Positions 1 to 9,565 are shown, counted from the first letter of the stretch. The stretch is 64,000 bases of DNA from Prochlorococcus sp. AG-409-M05 (GCA_003215435.1 QCKJ01000003.1:186001-250000), one strand, 5' to 3'. Notes: generated from the letters alone by a model not told the origin. Program-made: numbers and translations.

Positions 1-642
1 CTCTGCCCTATTCTGCTCGAAACATCCATAGCGTGAATATTGTTGTTCAGATTCTTGTTGAGTACTAGTAATAACTAAATCACTATGAGCAAGAGCAAGT
101 TCTTCTGCATCTATACGGCGACTAATCGAATATGATTGTTCTATCTGATGGTGATCAACCCCTGCAGCAATAAGCCTTCTTTGCTTCTCCCTGCCTAAAG
201 AATGTCCAGTGAAAATCAATGGAATACCTAGTCTCCTAGATACAAGAGCACCTACATACCCAGCATCTGCATAATGAGCATGTATCCAATCAGGGAAACT
301 ATTTTGCTCTTGTAAACGATTAACTAACTGATCGGCTAAATCATCTAAATAAGGCCAAAGCAGCTCCTTTCGCAAATACCTCTTAGGGCCAAATGGAAGA
401 CGAATGATATTTGCTCCTGGAACAATCTCTTCCTTTGGCTGGGAATAATCTATTGAAACTCTACGATCTTGAATTAAACGGGTGATTAACTCAACCTGAT
501 CTACTTCAGGTCGCAAAGCTAACCCTTTTACCAATTCAAGGACATAAAGGGTTTGTCCACCAGTATCTGCATCACGGCCTAATTCAAGATCGCGAGACCT
601 AAGTAGGCCATGGAGATTCAGATGTAAGAGTCGAAGACCCAT
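1..642 (-). CDS. sps: Sucrose-phosphate synthase, N-terminal part (cut by window edge)
   Basis: The frame is open from an ATG at 640-642 through the left edge, so only the first 214 residues are visible. It is a GT-B glycosyltransferase making sucrose-6-phosphate from UDP-glucose and fructose-6-phosphate; sucrose is a compatible solute in marine picocyanobacteria. Visible signatures are the N-terminal glycine-rich loop GRDADTGGQTLYVLEL (about residues 22-37), HAHYADAGYVG, and FTGHSLGREKQRR, all typical of sucrose synthase/SPS proteins. The C-terminal half, including the nucleotide-sugar site and any phosphatase-like domain, lies outside the window. It runs in the same direction as uvrA, 227 bases downstream of it, with nothing recognisable between. 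Sucrose synthase is the main alternative, but the short N-terminus directly at the GT-B fold favours SPS. Confidence 0.85.
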   Translation of the reverse strand, partial: MGLRLLHLNLHGLLRSRDLELGRDADTGGQTLYVLELVKGLALRPEVDQVELITRLIQDRRVSIDYSQPKEEIVPGANIIRLPFGPKRYLRKELLWPYLDDLADQLVNRLQEQNSFPDWIHAHYADAGYVGALVSRRLGIPLIFTGHSLGREKQRRLIAAGVDHHQIEQSYSISRRIDAEELALAHSDLVITSTQQESEQQYSRYGCFEQNRAE

Positions 643-869
643 CTGATCCCGGGATGAAAGTAGAAAGGTATTAAATGATTTTTCGCATTTCAAACATAAA
701 GAAAGAATTAGAAAAAATGACTATTCAATCAAGCTCGCGAAAATCATTGCTATGAAAGGCTTTTCAAAAAAAGAAAAAGCAAAGAAAGTACAAATAATGG
801 CAAATTGCTAAGAAAAATGCTTGGAGCCACTGCCAACCCGATTATTCAATCTGTAAAAACCAAGGATGT

Positions 870-3824
870 TTATGAAGAATGAGCAATCAAGACTTTTTTT
901 AGATAGCTAGCGGTATAACTCGACGAAATATCTACTAGATCCTCTGGAGTACCTGTAGCTAAGACCTCTCCACCACGCTCTCCACCCTCAGGACCCAAAT
1001 CAATAATCCAATCTGAACAACGAATAACATCCAGATTGTGTTCTATCACAATAATTGAATTCCCTTTATCTACTAGACGCTGGATGACGTCCATTAATTT
1101 ATGCACATCATAAAAACTTAAACCGGTTGTTGGTTCATCAATCAAATAAAGAGTTTTACCAGTGGCTCTACGAGACAACTCTGTCGCGAGCTTAACTCTT
1201 TGAGCCTCTCCACCAGAAAGCGTTGGGGCAGGCTGACCAAGTTTTATATATCCCAAACCAACATCAACAAGAGTTCTTAAACGATCGGAAGCTTGAGGAA
1301 TCGCAGAAAAAACATTAGCTGCCTGTTCTACGGTCATTTCCAAGACATCTGCAATAGTGTGACCCTTATATCTCACTTGCAGAGTTTCACGATTAAAGCG
1401 AGCTCCCTTACAAACGTCACACTGAACATAAACATCTGGTAAAAAATTCATTTCAATGACATTTACTCCTTGACCGCGACAAGCCTCACACCTTCCGCCC
1501 TTGACATTGAAACTAAATTGACCGACCTGATAACCCCGTGCTTTGGCTTCGATCGAAGCAGCAAAAATCTGTCTAATAGGATCGAAAGCCCCTGTATATG
1601 TAGCAGGGTTAGAGCGTGGTGTACGACCTATAGGAGACTGGTCAATAACAATTACTTTATCGATTGATTTAATTCCACGTAACTCATCCAAGCCTTTCGG
1701 AAATGGGACCTTTAAACCCAAAGAGTGATTTAAAGCAGGATGCAGTAATTCATTAATTAGTGTACTTTTTCCACTCCCACTGACACCAGTGATGGCAACC
1801 AGTCGACCAAGAGGGAATTTAACATCTATATTTTTAAGATTATTTCTATGGCAATTGATTAAATGTAAAAATCTATCACCTGTATCACGGCGTTTAATAG
1901 GTGTAGGAATAGAAGCTCTACCACTTAAATATGCGCCAGTAAGAGAATCCTTTGCTTTCAACAATTGATTTATAGAACCTTCAGCAACAATTTTTCCTCC
2001 ATGGACACCAGCTCCTGGTCCAATATCAACTAAATGATCAGCAGCACGTATAGTTTCTTCATCATGTTCAACAACAACAAGCGTATTGCCTAAATCTCTT
2101 AATCGTTTAAGTGTAGATAATAAGCGATCATTATCCCTTTGATGTAAACCAATACTTGGTTCATCTAATACATAAAGTACCCCTGTTAAACCTGCACCAA
2201 TTTGAGTTGCCAATCTAATACGCTGAGCTTCACCTCCTGAAAGAGTCATCGCCGGACGATCTAAAGTCAAATAATCCAGTCCTACATCAAGAAGAAATTT
2301 CAATCTCTGTCTAATTTCCTTTAAAACCAGGTCACCAATTTGAATTTGACGAGAATTAAGTAAAGGTTTAGTGCCTTCTGATTCACCAACTCCCATTAAT
2401 TGCTCAATATATTTTAGGGTTTTACTGACACTAATTCCAGTTAAATCAATAATAGAAAATGGTCCAATCTTTACAGCAAGTGCTTCAGGTCTTAATCTAT
2501 TACCTTCACATGTTGCACATGGTACTAATTCCAGATACTTTTCCAACTTTTGTCGAATAGCTTCACCACTTGCATCTCTTAGTTGTCGCTCTAAAATCGG
2601 TAAAATACCCTCAAAAGGTCTCTTATAGCCTTCTTTTTTATTGTAACGACTATCAGCTTGAATGCTAATTGGTTCAGAGCTTCCGTGAAGCAATATGTGT
2701 TGTTGATCAAAGGTTAATTTATTCCAAGGTGTTTTTATTTCAAAACCAAATGCTTCTCCAACAGAATATAAAAGTGAGAAGTAATAAGTATTGTCTTTAT
2801 CACTCCAAGGGGCAACCGCAGCATAAACTGGAAGTGATTGATCAGGAATAACTCTATCAATAGTAAATTTCTTTAAGTGACCTAATCCATGGCAATCTTC
2901 ACAAGCACCATAAGGACTGTTAAAAGAAAATAGTCTTGGGGAAAGTTCCTCTATGACTGCACCATGTACTGGGCAAGCAAAATTTTCAGAATAGAGTCTT
3001 TCTCTATCAAGACCTTCAGGTAGAGACTCATTTGCCTTAGGTACAGCCTCAACTAACGCCAAACCTTCTCCACGTTTAAGTGTAGTTTGTAAAGAATCAG
3101 TTAAACGCTCTTCTATACCAGGTCTAGAAACAAGTCGATCAACAACAACTTCGATACTATGCAAATGATTTTTATCTAATTCAATATTATCTGAAAGTTC
3201 TCTTACCTCACCATTAATTCTCACACGAGCAAAACCTTCTGAAGCTAGACCACTAATTAATTTTGAATGTGTTCCTTTTTTCCCCCTAACCAATGGAGCC
3301 AATAATTGATATCTCGTGCCTTCAGGAAGAGTAATAATTTGATCTACCATTTCATCTATTGTCTGAGGTCTAATCAGTCGATCACATTTAGGACAATGAG
3401 GTTCACCCGCCCTTCCAAATAACAATCGCAAATAATCCTGTATTTCAGTAACAGTTCCTACAGTAGATCTTGGATTATGACTAGTAGATTTTTGATCTAT
3501 TGATATGGCTGGTGATAAGCCTTCTATTGCATCAACGTCTGGTTTATCAACCTGTCCTAAAAACTGCCTAGCATAAGCTGAAAGACTTTCAACATAACGA
3601 CGTTGACCTTCTGCAAAAATTGTATCGAAGGCCAAAGAACTCTTTCCACTCCCACTAACACCGGTAAAAACAATTAATTTATTTCTAGGAAAAACAAGGT
3701 CAATATTCTTCAGGTTGTGCTGACGGGCGCCACGAACGGAAATAACTTCCTCAAGATTCCCTCCACTCAAATTGAGTGCATTTCTAGAGGTCTGATCCAT
3801 GCTCTTGGACACAGGTCTCTCCAT
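870..3824 (-). CDS. uvrA: UvrABC excinuclease subunit A
   Basis: This is the damage-sensing ATPase of nucleotide excision repair, which loads UvrB on lesions. At 984 residues it has the full two-ABC layout: Walker A GVSGSGKS at residues 55-62, a first zinc module, signature LSGGEAQRIRLATQIG, a second Walker A GVSGSGKST, a second zinc module (CEAC and CDVC pairs), a second signature LSGGEAQRVKLATEL and Walker B LYLIDEPTTGL. The first zinc module reads CPVH...CEDC, with His replacing the second Cys. I believe this is common in cyanobacterial UvrA rather than a defect. The start ATG at 3824 gives a roughly 28-residue leader before the conserved VRGARQHNLKNI, so an internal start is possible. It follows recN, 43 bases away on the same strand, suggesting a small repair operon. 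Confidence 0.98.
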   Translation of the reverse strand: MERPVSKSMDQTSRNALNLSGGNLEEVISVRGARQHNLKNIDLVFPRNKLIVFTGVSGSGKSSLAFDTIFAEGQRRYVESLSAYARQFLGQVDKPDVDAIEGLSPAISIDQKSTSHNPRSTVGTVTEIQDYLRLLFGRAGEPHCPKCDRLIRPQTIDEMVDQIITLPEGTRYQLLAPLVRGKKGTHSKLISGLASEGFARVRINGEVRELSDNIELDKNHLHSIEVVVDRLVSRPGIEERLTDSLQTTLKRGEGLALVEAVPKANESLPEGLDRERLYSENFACPVHGAVIEELSPRLFSFNSPYGACEDCHGLGHLKKFTIDRVIPDQSLPVYAAVAPWSDKDNTYYFSLLYSVGEAFGFEIKTPWNKLTFDQQHILLHGSSEPISIQADSRYNKKEGYKRPFEGILPILERQLRDASGEAIRQKLEKYLELVPCATCEGNRLRPEALAVKIGPFSIIDLTGISVSKTLKYIEQLMGVGESEGTKPLLNSRQIQIGDLVLKEIRQRLKFLLDVGLDYLTLDRPAMTLSGGEAQRIRLATQIGAGLTGVLYVLDEPSIGLHQRDNDRLLSTLKRLRDLGNTLVVVEHDEETIRAADHLVDIGPGAGVHGGKIVAEGSINQLLKAKDSLTGAYLSGRASIPTPIKRRDTGDRFLHLINCHRNNLKNIDVKFPLGRLVAITGVSGSGKSTLINELLHPALNHSLGLKVPFPKGLDELRGIKSIDKVIVIDQSPIGRTPRSNPATYTGAFDPIRQIFAASIEAKARGYQVGQFSFNVKGGRCEACRGQGVNVIEMNFLPDVYVQCDVCKGARFNRETLQVRYKGHTIADVLEMTVEQAANVFSAIPQASDRLRTLVDVGLGYIKLGQPAPTLSGGEAQRVKLATELSRRATGKTLYLIDEPTTGLSFYDVHKLMDVIQRLVDKGNSIIVIEHNLDVIRCSDWIIDLGPEGGERGGEVLATGTPEDLVDISSSYTASYLKKVLIAHSS

Positions 3825-3867
3825 AAGAGAAAATTAACAGCCTGCAAGTCTAAGAAATTAAGAGAAA

Positions 3868-5598
3868 TTATGCAGCTTGCTGGTCCAGCAGTGAGGCCGC
3901 ATAAAGAGAAGCCTCGGCAAAATCACCTCCAGCAAGCTCTGCAATTTCTCTTTGCCTGTCTTGAATCTCTACCAATTTGCAAACATCTGACCTTGTAACG
4001 CCTAAATCATGAGACTTAGAAACACGAAAATGTTGATGGGCAGCGGCGGCAACCAAAGGTTGATGAGTAATGCAAAAAACCTGACGATCAGAAGCTAGAG
4101 CTTTAAGCAACTCTGCAATAGCACAGCTAACACGACCACTGACACCTGCATCGATTTCATCAAAGATCATTGTGCTGGAGTCATCAACAGTTGATAAAAC
4201 CGTTTTAAGAGCCAATAAAAATCTAGACATCTCACCTCCAGAAGCAACATCTACTAAAGGTAGTAAAGGGTTGTCAGGATTGGCGGAAAAGAGAAATTGA
4301 ATAGAATCACATCCATTTTCATTTGGTTCCTTTGCTTGAATATCAATTTCAAAGCGAATATTTTGCATTCCCATTGGACGCAATTTGTTCACCATCATTT
4401 CTTCTAATTGACACGCCAGTGTGGAGCGCTTTGCAGTTAAAAGATTGTTGCTAGTATCCCTGAGCTTACGAAGATTATCTTCTTCAAGTTTTAATGATGT
4501 GATCGTACCTTCAAAATCTGATAATCGTAAAGAATCCCTCAATTTATCTTTTAGAGTAATTAATTCTGAAAGATCAAGATCATACTTGCGTTGCAATCGT
4601 TTAAGAGTTTGTAACCTTTGCTGTAATTCCTCGAGTCTCTGAGGATTACTATCTAATAAAGAAGCATATACTTCAAAGCTGTTAATAAGATCTTGCAAGC
4701 CAGCCTCTAGATCAAGAGACTTGTCTTTTTGTATTTGGAGAGAAGAGTCTAAACGTAAAATCGTATCCAGCTCATGAATACACATTAATAATTGATCAAG
4801 AACTGATGGAAAATCTTCGGATCCTTCCTTAAGGTGAGCAAACAAGAATCTCAAACCCTGCTGTAGCCTAACACCGTTAACTAATCGATCTTGTTCTTCT
4901 TGAAGTTTTTGATCCTCATGAGGATCATCGATTTGCGCATGCTCAAGTTCTTCTAATATGATTAAATCTTCATCATATTTCATTTTAGAATTAGCAAAAT
5001 CTGCTTTTGCCTCATCAAGTCTTAAAAGAGATTTATGCCAATTCTTCCAATCTTTTCTCACATTGGAACGAAGCGTTTTTAAAGAATCACCTCCAAATTG
5101 ATCAAGCCAAGAAAGTTGCTGACCAAGTTTGGCAAATTTATGAGTTTGTCCCTGGACAGTAAAATCAATCAAAAAGGGCCTTAAGGATAGGATCTGCTCC
5201 CGATTAACAACAATTCCATTCAAGCGATAGCGACTAATAATTCGACCATCGCCTCCACGCCATTCTCTACTAATTACCAACTCATTATCCTCAGTTTCCA
5301 GCGAGTGGCTTTTCAACCAAAAATCAACTGCTGGACTAATTAGAAAAGAGGCTTCAATCTGAGCGCGCTTAGCGCCATTACGTAGCAATTTGCATCCAGA
5401 GGTCCCATGTGCACCACCTAACAAAGCATCTAAAGCATCTAGTAAAATTGACTTACCTGCTCCCGTTTCACCAGTAAGGACGGTAAACCCAGCATCAAAT
5501 GAAAGTTCTAAACTTTCAATCAAAGCAATATTGGAAAGTCGTAAACTGGTGAGCAACGCTATATCGGGGAATAAACCTGACAGTAGCGGCCCATACAA
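3868..5598 (-). CDS. recN: DNA repair protein RecN
   Basis: RecN is an SMC-like ATPase acting in recombinational double-strand-break repair. Walker A GETGAGKS lies at residues 43-50. A long helical middle, rich in Leu, Glu and Lys (about 160-390), is the expected coiled coil. The C-terminus carries the signature SGGEMSRFLLALKTVL and Walker B TMIFDEIDAGVSG. Length (576) is normal for the family. Homologues usually begin just before LRLSNIALIESL; here an extra 15 or so residues precede it, so a TTG around codon 15 may be the true start. The gene is divergent from the ABC1 kinase with only 35 bases between, and is followed by uvrA. Confidence 0.96.
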   Translation of the reverse strand: MYGPLLSGLFPDIALLTSLRLSNIALIESLELSFDAGFTVLTGETGAGKSILLDALDALLGGAHGTSGCKLLRNGAKRAQIEASFLISPAVDFWLKSHSLETEDNELVISREWRGGDGRIISRYRLNGIVVNREQILSLRPFLIDFTVQGQTHKFAKLGQQLSWLDQFGGDSLKTLRSNVRKDWKNWHKSLLRLDEAKADFANSKMKYDEDLIILEELEHAQIDDPHEDQKLQEEQDRLVNGVRLQQGLRFLFAHLKEGSEDFPSVLDQLLMCIHELDTILRLDSSLQIQKDKSLDLEAGLQDLINSFEVYASLLDSNPQRLEELQQRLQTLKRLQRKYDLDLSELITLKDKLRDSLRLSDFEGTITSLKLEEDNLRKLRDTSNNLLTAKRSTLACQLEEMMVNKLRPMGMQNIRFEIDIQAKEPNENGCDSIQFLFSANPDNPLLPLVDVASGGEMSRFLLALKTVLSTVDDSSTMIFDEIDAGVSGRVSCAIAELLKALASDRQVFCITHQPLVAAAAHQHFRVSKSHDLGVTRSDVCKLVEIQDRQREIAELAGGDFAEASLYAASLLDQQAA

Positions 5599-5633
5599 CG
5601 GATTAGAAGGGGTTTATTCAAAACATTTTTGAA

Positions 5634-7502
5634 ATGGGAGAAGATCTAGGTGATTTCATTGAAGCAGCAGGGTTGCTGGAATACGATCCTGCTGCAATAA
5701 AGAAAATTTATAGTGGTAACCCGATTCGGTTACTTAAAAGAATATGGCAGACCTTATTGCCAATCGGAATATTTCTAATTGGAGTACTTATTGATAAATT
5801 TTTTGGGGTTCTAAAAAATGAAGATAAAGCTAAGAAAAGAGCAAAAGAGTTTACTGATTTACTAGTGCAGTTGGGTCCTGCTTTTATCAAAGCTGGCCAG
5901 GCATTATCAACAAGGCCTGACTTAATGCCTGGCATAGTCTTAAATGAGCTCTCACAACTCCAGGATCAACTAAAAGGATTTGATAGCGAACTTGCATTGT
6001 CATGTATTGAAGAAGATTTAAATGCAAAGATTAGTGATCTATATCAAGAATTAGATAAAAAACCATTTTCTGCAGCATCATTAGGACAAGTTCATAGAGG
6101 TGTGTTAAAAACAGGTGAACAAGTTGCAGTGAAAGTTCAGAGACCGGGTTTAAGAGAACAAATAACATTAGATTTATATATAGTAAGAAACATCTGTATT
6201 TGGATAAATGCGAACATAAAATTTATTAGAAGTGATCTAGTAGCTTTAATTGATGAACTAGGTAAAAGAATATTTGAAGAAATGGATTACCTTAATGAAG
6301 CCTCTAATGCTGAAAGATTTAAAAAGCTGCATGAAAATAATCCGAAAATAGCAGTGCCAAAGATCTATAGAAAATATACAAGTAGAAGAGTTCTAACAAT
6401 GGAATGGATAAATGGTGTGAAATTAACAGATCTAAACGGGGTAAAGAAATTAGGTATAGATCCAAATGAATTAGTTAAAGTTGGAGTAGATTGTAGTCTC
6501 CAACAGCTTTTAGAGCATGGATTTTTTCATGCTGATCCACATCCTGGCAATTTATTAGCACTTAATAATGGGAAATTATGCTACTTAGATTTTGGAATGA
6601 TGAGTGAAGTAGAAAAAAATTCAAGAAATGGATTAATCAAAGCAGTAGTTCACTTAGTAAATAAAAACTTTGATAAGTTATCAGAAGATTTTGTGACTCT
6701 TGGTTTCCTCTCTGAAAGTGTTAATTTAGAGCCAATTGTACCGGCATTTGAAAGTGTATTTACAGATGCAATTGAAATGGGCGTGGGTAAACTTGATTTT
6801 AAAAGTGTAACAGATGATTTATCAGGAGTGATGTATAAGTTTCCATTTAGAGTTCCACCTTATTATGCTCTAATCATTAGATCACTAATAACTTTGGAAG
6901 GCATAGCACTAAGTGTTGACCCTAATTTTAAAATTTTAGGAGCTGCATACCCATATTTTGCAAAAAGATTGATCGAAGATCCAGATCCTCAATTAAGACA
7001 CAGTCTCAGAGAAATGTTATTCGATGGAAAGTTATTTAACTGGGAAAGACTAGAAGAGTTAATTGATAGTGCATCAAATATTGAAAATATTGATATCAAT
7101 AATATCTTGGATCAAATTTTAGATTTTCTTTTCTCCAAAAAAGGAGGTCTGATGAGAGATCAACTGGTAGATGGTGTAGTAAATAAGTTGGATTCTATTG
7201 GAGTCAGAACTGTTAAGAAGTTAGGAAATACAATGCCTAAATATCTGCAGCCGAAGAGGTTTAGAGAAAAAATAGAGAAAGATGAAAAAGAGAAGACTCG
7301 GATAATATTGGAAATAAATCCTATCAGGAAGCTAATAAGCATCCTACAAAAACTACCTGGCTTCAAAAGAGAGTTAATATTAAATAAAGTGGGAAGAATA
7401 ATAAAAGAACCTGATGCAAGGAAAATGGGAGTGAAAGTTGCAAAAAAATTGGCTGAGCGAAATGCTGTTCGCTTAGTTAAAGTAGTAGCTATAGGGAATT
7501 AA
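5634..7502 (+). CDS. ABC1/AarF/UbiB-family atypical kinase
   Basis: This is a UbiB/ABC1-type protein-kinase-like ATPase. In plants and cyanobacteria the family supports prenylquinone metabolism and membrane stress responses; the substrate here is not known. Sequence shows the family's KxGQ motif (KAGQ, residues 86-89), the Ala-rich loop AASLGQVHRG, the Lys-containing VAVKVQRPG, catalytic HADPHPGNL and metal-binding YLDFGMM. A hydrophobic segment at about residues 40-57 may anchor it to the membrane. The length (622) includes a long helical C-terminal extension rich in Lys and Glu. It is followed one base later by a small secreted protein and then thrC, so the three are probably co-transcribed. 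Confidence 0.93.
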   Translation: MGEDLGDFIEAAGLLEYDPAAIKKIYSGNPIRLLKRIWQTLLPIGIFLIGVLIDKFFGVLKNEDKAKKRAKEFTDLLVQLGPAFIKAGQALSTRPDLMPGIVLNELSQLQDQLKGFDSELALSCIEEDLNAKISDLYQELDKKPFSAASLGQVHRGVLKTGEQVAVKVQRPGLREQITLDLYIVRNICIWINANIKFIRSDLVALIDELGKRIFEEMDYLNEASNAERFKKLHENNPKIAVPKIYRKYTSRRVLTMEWINGVKLTDLNGVKKLGIDPNELVKVGVDCSLQQLLEHGFFHADPHPGNLLALNNGKLCYLDFGMMSEVEKNSRNGLIKAVVHLVNKNFDKLSEDFVTLGFLSESVNLEPIVPAFESVFTDAIEMGVGKLDFKSVTDDLSGVMYKFPFRVPPYYALIIRSLITLEGIALSVDPNFKILGAAYPYFAKRLIEDPDPQLRHSLREMLFDGKLFNWERLEELIDSASNIENIDINNILDQILDFLFSKKGGLMRDQLVDGVVNKLDSIGVRTVKKLGNTMPKYLQPKRFREKIEKDEKEKTRIILEINPIRKLISILQKLPGFKRELILNKVGRIIKEPDARKMGVKVAKKLAERNAVRLVKVVAIGN

Positions 7503-7503
7503 A

Positions 7504-8055
7504 ATGAAAAAAATTTCAAATCTGAAGAATTTAGCATTTGGATTAATCTTAATTTCAAATATGCCAATGGCAAATTCTGCTGAAAAAGTTGCGTTAGTAA
7601 GCGGTGCATTTGTAAGATCAATAAAAGTATCTAATATCGAACACCTAGCAGAAACAGGTGAAGCAAGAGGTTTTTTAAGAGATGCATTGAGATTTAGTAA
7701 CCAAAATCCAAAAGATCTTGTTGAAATATTAAATCAAGAGGTGGAATTACCTTTAGTAACAACAAGCAGATTAATGAACAGTAAAATAGGAATTGTTATT
7801 ATCGGTAGAGTTGCAAAAATCATTCATCCATTAAAAGTACCGGACAAATCTGTTTCTGTACCAGCTTTGAGATCAGCTGTTATTGTTGGTTTAAAAGAAG
7901 GAGACGGTAAAATAAATGCTGTCAGATTTCTAAAAGCATATCCAAATAAAACGTTGGCAATTAATATTCCTCTACTCTATAATTTAATGAACAGAGTAGA
8001 AACAATAAGTGATGTTATAAAATACTTTTCAAGTTCTCCTCTTCAAGATTTATAA
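7504..8055 (+). CDS. Secreted DUF1400-type protein
   Basis: A 183-residue protein with a clear N-terminal signal peptide (MKKI..., hydrophobic core about residues 10-22, Ala-Asn-Ser-Ala cleavage region near 22-26). The body matches, as far as I can judge, the DUF1400 domain that in other cyanobacteria precedes an alpha/beta-hydrolase domain: a repeated helical pattern with GEARGFLRDALRFS and LVEILNQEVELPLVTTSRLMNS. No hydrolase domain or Ser-His-Asp set follows, so here the domain stands alone. The start ATG comes one base after the stop of the ABC1 kinase, indicating translational coupling. The function is unknown; export to the periplasm or lumen is inferred. Confidence 0.75.
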   Translation: MKKISNLKNLAFGLILISNMPMANSAEKVALVSGAFVRSIKVSNIEHLAETGEARGFLRDALRFSNQNPKDLVEILNQEVELPLVTTSRLMNSKIGIVIIGRVAKIIHPLKVPDKSVSVPALRSAVIVGLKEGDGKINAVRFLKAYPNKTLAINIPLLYNLMNRVETISDVIKYFSSSPLQDL

Positions 8056-8097
8056 AAAGAGGAAATGGAACTTTAATTATTTTTGGAGATTTTAAAC

Positions 8098-9192
8098 GTG
8101 ACTGTAAATCAAAAACCAGACACTTTTAATGGATCTAAACACTGGCCTGGACTAATAAAAGCCTATAGATCTTTCTTACCTATATCTGATAAAACCCCAA
8201 TTATAACTCTACAAGAAGGTTCAACTCCTCTAATACCAGTAGATTCTATTTCAAGGTTGATAGGTAAAAAAGTGAAAGTATATATAAAATATGACGGGTT
8301 AAATCCTACAGGTTCCTTTAAGGACCGGGGAATGACAATGGCAATTAGCAAAGCTAAAGAACAATCTTGCAAAGCAGTAATATGTGCAAGTACTGGTAAT
8401 ACATCTGCATCTGCTGCTGCATATGCAAAAAGAGGAGGTATGAAGGCGTTTGTTTTAATCCCCGAAGGATATGTAGCTCAAGGAAAGCTTGCTCAAGCAC
8501 TTGTTTACGGAGCAGAAGTTCTTTCTATAAAAGGGAATTTTGATAAAGCATTAGAGATTGTTCAAAAAGTTTCTGACAACTTCCCAGTTACTTTAGTTAA
8601 TTCAGTTAATCCATATAGATTACAAGGACAAAAAACTGCCGCATTCGAAATAATAGATTCATTAGGAGAATCGCCAGACTTCTTATGTATTCCAGTAGGG
8701 AACGCAGGGAATATTACTGCATATTGGATGGGGTTCAATGAGTATTTAAAAGCAAGTAAATCTACTAAAGTACCAAAAATGATGGGCTTTCAGGCTAAAG
8801 GGTCGGCACCAATAGTAAACAAAAAAATTATTAAAGATCCTCAAACCATAGCTACCGCGATAAGAATAGGTAATCCAGTTAACTGGGAAAAAGCACTAAA
8901 AGTAAAAGAAGAAAGTAATGGTGAGTTTTTTGAAGTCTCTGATGAGGAAATAATTAATGCTTATAAGATCCTTGGGCAAAAAGAAGGTATATTTTGCGAA
9001 CCGGCTAGTGCTGCTTCAATTGCTGGGTTGATAAAAATAAAAGAAAGAATTCCTGAGGAATCAAATATTGTCTGTGTATTAACAGGTAATGGTTTAAAAG
9101 ATCCAGATTGTGCAATCAAAAACAATGATGCGATATTTCATACAAATCTAGATCCAAGCTTGGATTCTGTTATCAAAACCATGGGACTATAA
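8098..9192 (+). CDS. thrC: Threonine synthase
   Basis: This PLP enzyme converts O-phospho-L-homoserine to threonine, the last step of that branch of the aspartate pathway. The PLP lysine sits in NPTGSFKDRGM (K75 in this numbering). ASTGNTSASAAAYAKRGG follows, and the phosphate-binding glycine loop PVGNAGNITAYW is intact. I chose the GTG at 8098 because GGAG lies nine bases upstream; a TTG at 8083 would add five residues but would place that GGAG inside the coding region. The resulting length of 364 residues fits the short bacterial class. It is the last gene before the origin-like region and is co-directional with dnaN. Confidence 0.96.
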   Translation: MTVNQKPDTFNGSKHWPGLIKAYRSFLPISDKTPIITLQEGSTPLIPVDSISRLIGKKVKVYIKYDGLNPTGSFKDRGMTMAISKAKEQSCKAVICASTGNTSASAAAYAKRGGMKAFVLIPEGYVAQGKLAQALVYGAEVLSIKGNFDKALEIVQKVSDNFPVTLVNSVNPYRLQGQKTAAFEIIDSLGESPDFLCIPVGNAGNITAYWMGFNEYLKASKSTKVPKMMGFQAKGSAPIVNKKIIKDPQTIATAIRIGNPVNWEKALKVKEESNGEFFEVSDEEIINAYKILGQKEGIFCEPASAASIAGLIKIKERIPEESNIVCVLTGNGLKDPDCAIKNNDAIFHTNLDPSLDSVIKTMGL

Positions 9193-9249
9193 GAAATAGA
9201 CAATTAAATTTCTGTCTGGGGAAGAGCTCTAATACTAAGTTAATTTTAC

Positions 9250-9258
9250 TGTGGAAAA
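9250..9258 (-). promoter_or_regulatory. DnaA-box-like 9-mer
   Basis: Reads TTTTCCACA on the minus strand, one mismatch from the E. coli consensus TTATCCACA. It is the leftmost of four in the thrC-dnaN gap. Confidence 0.6.
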
Positions 9259-9289
9259 ACTAAACAAATTCTCAATTTTTAGTTTTAGC

Positions 9290-9298
9290 TTTTCCACA
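9290..9298 (+). promoter_or_regulatory. DnaA-box-like 9-mer
   Basis: TTTTCCACA on the plus strand, facing the box at 9250-9258 so that the two form an inverted pair 31 bases apart. Confidence 0.6.
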
Positions 9299-9310
9299 AA
9301 AAATTTTATC

Positions 9311-9319
9311 TGTGGAAAT
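9311..9319 (-). promoter_or_regulatory. DnaA-box-like 9-mer
   Basis: ATTTCCACA on the minus strand, 12 bases beyond the second box. It carries two differences from TTATCCACA but keeps the TCCACA core. Confidence 0.5.
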
Positions 9320-9408
9320 TTTGTATTTTTTCCAAATCTTATATATTTATTTCACAGGCATAAAAAATAAAAACCTATATATAGACTGTAGTTTAAAGGA
9401 ATTCCACT

Positions 9409-9417
9409 GTTTCCACA
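9409..9417 (+). promoter_or_regulatory. DnaA-box-like 9-mer
   Basis: GTTTCCACA on the plus strand, separated from the other three by about 90 bases of A/T-rich DNA. The TCCACA core is intact. Confidence 0.45.
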
Positions 9418-9565
9418 GGACCTACTACTACTGATTTATATTCTTTTCTAAAAAGAAATTAATGAATTAGAAGAAGAAATAAAAACTGTCTGTTGAACTT
9501 GATATTTTGTTTCTCTCTGAACTTCAGGGATTCCTTTTTTAGGAATTAATCGTTAAGTTTTGGAT

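Larger units (their letters stand above)
9193..9565. other. oriC: Candidate chromosomal replication origin (oriC)
   Basis: This 373-base gene-free stretch between thrC and dnaN is much more AT-rich than its surroundings. It holds four close matches to the DnaA box TTWTCCACA: TGTGGAAAA at 9250-9258, TTTTCCACA at 9290-9298, TGTGGAAAT at 9311-9319 and GTTTCCACA at 9409-9417. Two point each way. Long A/T runs at 9320-9385 could serve as the unwinding element. Bacterial origins commonly lie next to dnaN, and Prochlorococcus chromosomes are conventionally numbered from this gene. dnaA itself is not in the window. It is not proven by sequence alone. Confidence 0.7.

Noticed and set aside
715-885. 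Open stretch on the plus strand between sps and uvrA ending MLGATANPIIQSVKTKDVYEE
   Set aside because: No upstream start, only about 20-30 codons, runs into the end of uvrA on the other strand; no family recognised.
9192-9222. Nested inverted repeats AGAAAT...ATTTCT and AGACA...TGTCT after thrC
   Set aside because: Short, AT-rich, no T tract; may be chance and lies in the origin region.
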